Origin: Candidatus Gastranaerophilales bacterium
GTDB taxonomy: Bacteria; Cyanobacteriota; Vampirovibrionia; Gastranaerophilales; Gastranaerophilaceae
DNA: 7,000 bases
Reading direction: 5' to 3'
Assembly: GCA_905235825.1 (NCBI GenBank)
Contig: CAJONH010000255.1
Span: 1-7,000, forward strand
Shown piece after piece: positions 6,424 to 7,000 of this stretch (position 1 is the first letter of the stretch; each line of letters opens with the position of its first letter). The translations under genes and the position numbers were made by a program. The notes under the pieces were generated by a model. That model worked only from the letters and a program-made list of their open reading frames with translations, had not been told where the DNA came from and ran no database searches.

Positions 6424-7000
6424 ATGATTTTATTTAAAAAAAATAAAGTGGGCAATCCGCCTTATGATTACTATTTTCTCAAAAATTTGGACGAAAGCGA
6501 GTATCCGAAGTATTTGGCGAAGCTGTTTTATATGAAGACGGGTGAGAAACTGCCGTTGAAGTATAATTTTAAAAATAAATCGTGGATTATTGATAAGAAA
6601 AGATGTAAGACATTCAATCAAAAAATTCAATGGCTGAAATTGTATGATGCTACAGATTTAAAAAGAATGTGTACGGATAAAGTTGCGGTAAGAGATTATG
6701 TAGCGGAAAAAATCGGGTCAAAATATTTAAAACCTGTTTTGCAGGTGATACCTGACGATAAGGAAACAGACTGCGGACACATCTGTCCCCCTTGCGGGGA
6801 AAGTACCTGCGACAGCAGGGGTAAGGGGGTATTAAAAAGTAATAATCCTAATAAAAAAGATACTTCGGCACAAAATAGTTGTTTAACTCAGTATGACGAA
6901 ACAATTACAGACATTAATACGCTGAGTCATTCTGAACCCGATGTCAATTCAGGGGTGAAGAATCTTTATAACAGCAGCAGGGTTGACTTTAGTCAACCAA
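6424..7000 (+). CDS. TupA-like ATP-grasp protein with aberrant inserted segment, 3' end outside window
   Basis: The frame runs open for 192 codons to the window end. Residues ~28-110 match the N-terminal part of TupA-like ATP-grasp proteins of surface-polysaccharide (teichuronopeptide/capsule-type) gene clusters: YPKYLAKLFYMKTGEKLPL, then KTFNQKIQWLKLYD (62-75), LKRMCTDKVAVRDYVAEKIG (79-98) and KYLKPVLQVIPD (100-111). In the family the next ~15-20 residues normally lead to a 'hydrophobic-K-hydrophobic-N/H-G' ATP-binding strand. Here residues ~113-192 are instead polar, unmatched sequence containing three palindromic elements, one giving a spurious Cys-rich stretch (C117, C121, C124, C129). 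The ATG has no clear ribosome site; an in-frame stop at 6397 limits extension. Codons AAG, CTG, GCG and CCG are commoner than in recN or xerD, suggesting acquisition. The core may resume beyond the window, or this may be a decaying gene. Confidence 0.7.
   Translation, partial: MILFKKNKVGNPPYDYYFLKNLDESEYPKYLAKLFYMKTGEKLPLKYNFKNKSWIIDKKRCKTFNQKIQWLKLYDATDLKRMCTDKVAVRDYVAEKIGSKYLKPVLQVIPDDKETDCGHICPPCGESTCDSRGKGVLKSNNPNKKDTSAQNSCLTQYDETITDINTLSHSEPDVNSGVKNLYNSSRVDFSQP
6775..6830. repeat. GC-rich nested palindromic element inside the ORF
   Basis: Outer stem CCCCCTTGC (6787-6795) with GTAAGGGGG (6821-6829), nine pairs including one G-T; inner stem CCTGC-GACA-GCAGG (6806-6819). A small hairpin GGACA-CATC-TGTCC (6775-6788) precedes and competes with the outer stem. 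Its GC content stands well above the AT-rich surroundings, as expected for an inserted REP- or MITE-like repeat. Copies elsewhere cannot be checked from this window. Confidence 0.6.
6929..6963. repeat. Palindromic element with tandem G-A mismatches
   Basis: ATTCT-GA-ACCC (6929-6939) faces GGGT-GA-AGAAT (6953-6963): five pairs, a tandem G-A/A-G mismatch, then four pairs, with a 13-base loop (6940-6952). The TCATTCTGA...GAAGAATCT form resembles a dispersed palindromic repeat that I recall from many bacterial genomes; this resemblance is from memory and unverified. Confidence 0.55.
6981..6998. repeat. Perfect palindrome at the window end
   Basis: GGTTGACT (6981-6988), two-base centre TT, AGTCAACC (6991-6998): an uninterrupted 8-bp inverted repeat that can fold as a 7-bp stem with a TTTA loop. 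It is preceded by CAGCAGGG (6975-6982), an 8-mer also found in the GC-rich element (6813-6820). The element may continue past the window. Confidence 0.5.

Noticed and set aside
6430..6630. 66-codon minus-strand ORF opposite the ATP-grasp gene
   Set aside because: It overlaps the family-matching plus-strand sequence completely and shows no independent coding signal.
6772..6810. Zinc-ribbon-like cysteine motif in the ATP-grasp ORF
   Set aside because: The cysteines are encoded by or next to the GC-rich palindrome, and no such motif belongs to this family; it is better explained as a by-product of the inserted repeat.
6775..7000. CRISPR array
   Set aside because: The palindromic elements differ from each other and are not regularly spaced identical repeats.

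Overview
The window is AT-rich, Gram-negative-like bacterial DNA holding a compact run of conserved housekeeping genes followed by an accessory end. The gene set (nadK-recN operon, rpmI-rplT, one Xer recombinase), the strong preference for AAA/TTA-type codons and a TupA-like surface-polysaccharide gene would fit a gut Gastranaerophilales (Melainabacteria/Vampirovibrionia) genome. That placement is inferred from general resemblance, not from a database search.

Positions 1-4053, + strand, look like one tightly packed operon: a beta-propeller protein (5' end outside the window), a small SAM-dependent O-methyltransferase, NAD kinase (nadK) and the DNA-repair ATPase RecN. Junctions are an 11-base overlap, an 8-base gap and a 1-base gap, so the genes are probably co-transcribed and partly translationally coupled. 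A 20-bp perfect hairpin at 4156-4200 ends this operon and also the convergent ribosomal operon.

Positions 4214-4980, - strand, hold rplT and rpmI (L20 and L35), with a good promoter and a leader hairpin. The usual upstream partner infC is absent; its place is taken by a divergent Xer tyrosine recombinase (4982-5884, +). The Xer promoter sits so close to the ATG that the mRNA is predicted to be leaderless, which also rejects a longer N-terminal reading.

Positions 5888-7000 are the accessory end. A small Cro/CI-type helix-turn-helix regulator (- strand) ends 3 bases from the Xer stop. Upstream of it are two 17-bp palindromic operator-like sites 31 bp apart. Diverging from this region is a TupA-like ATP-grasp gene that runs off the window. 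After a normal N-terminal region of about 112 residues, this ORF enters roughly 80 codons that resemble nothing in the family and carry three different palindromic elements: a GC-rich nested hairpin, a stem with a tandem G-A mismatch, and an 8-bp perfect palindrome. The frame stays open throughout. This in-frame cluster of palindromic repeats inside a protein gene is the most unusual feature of the window.
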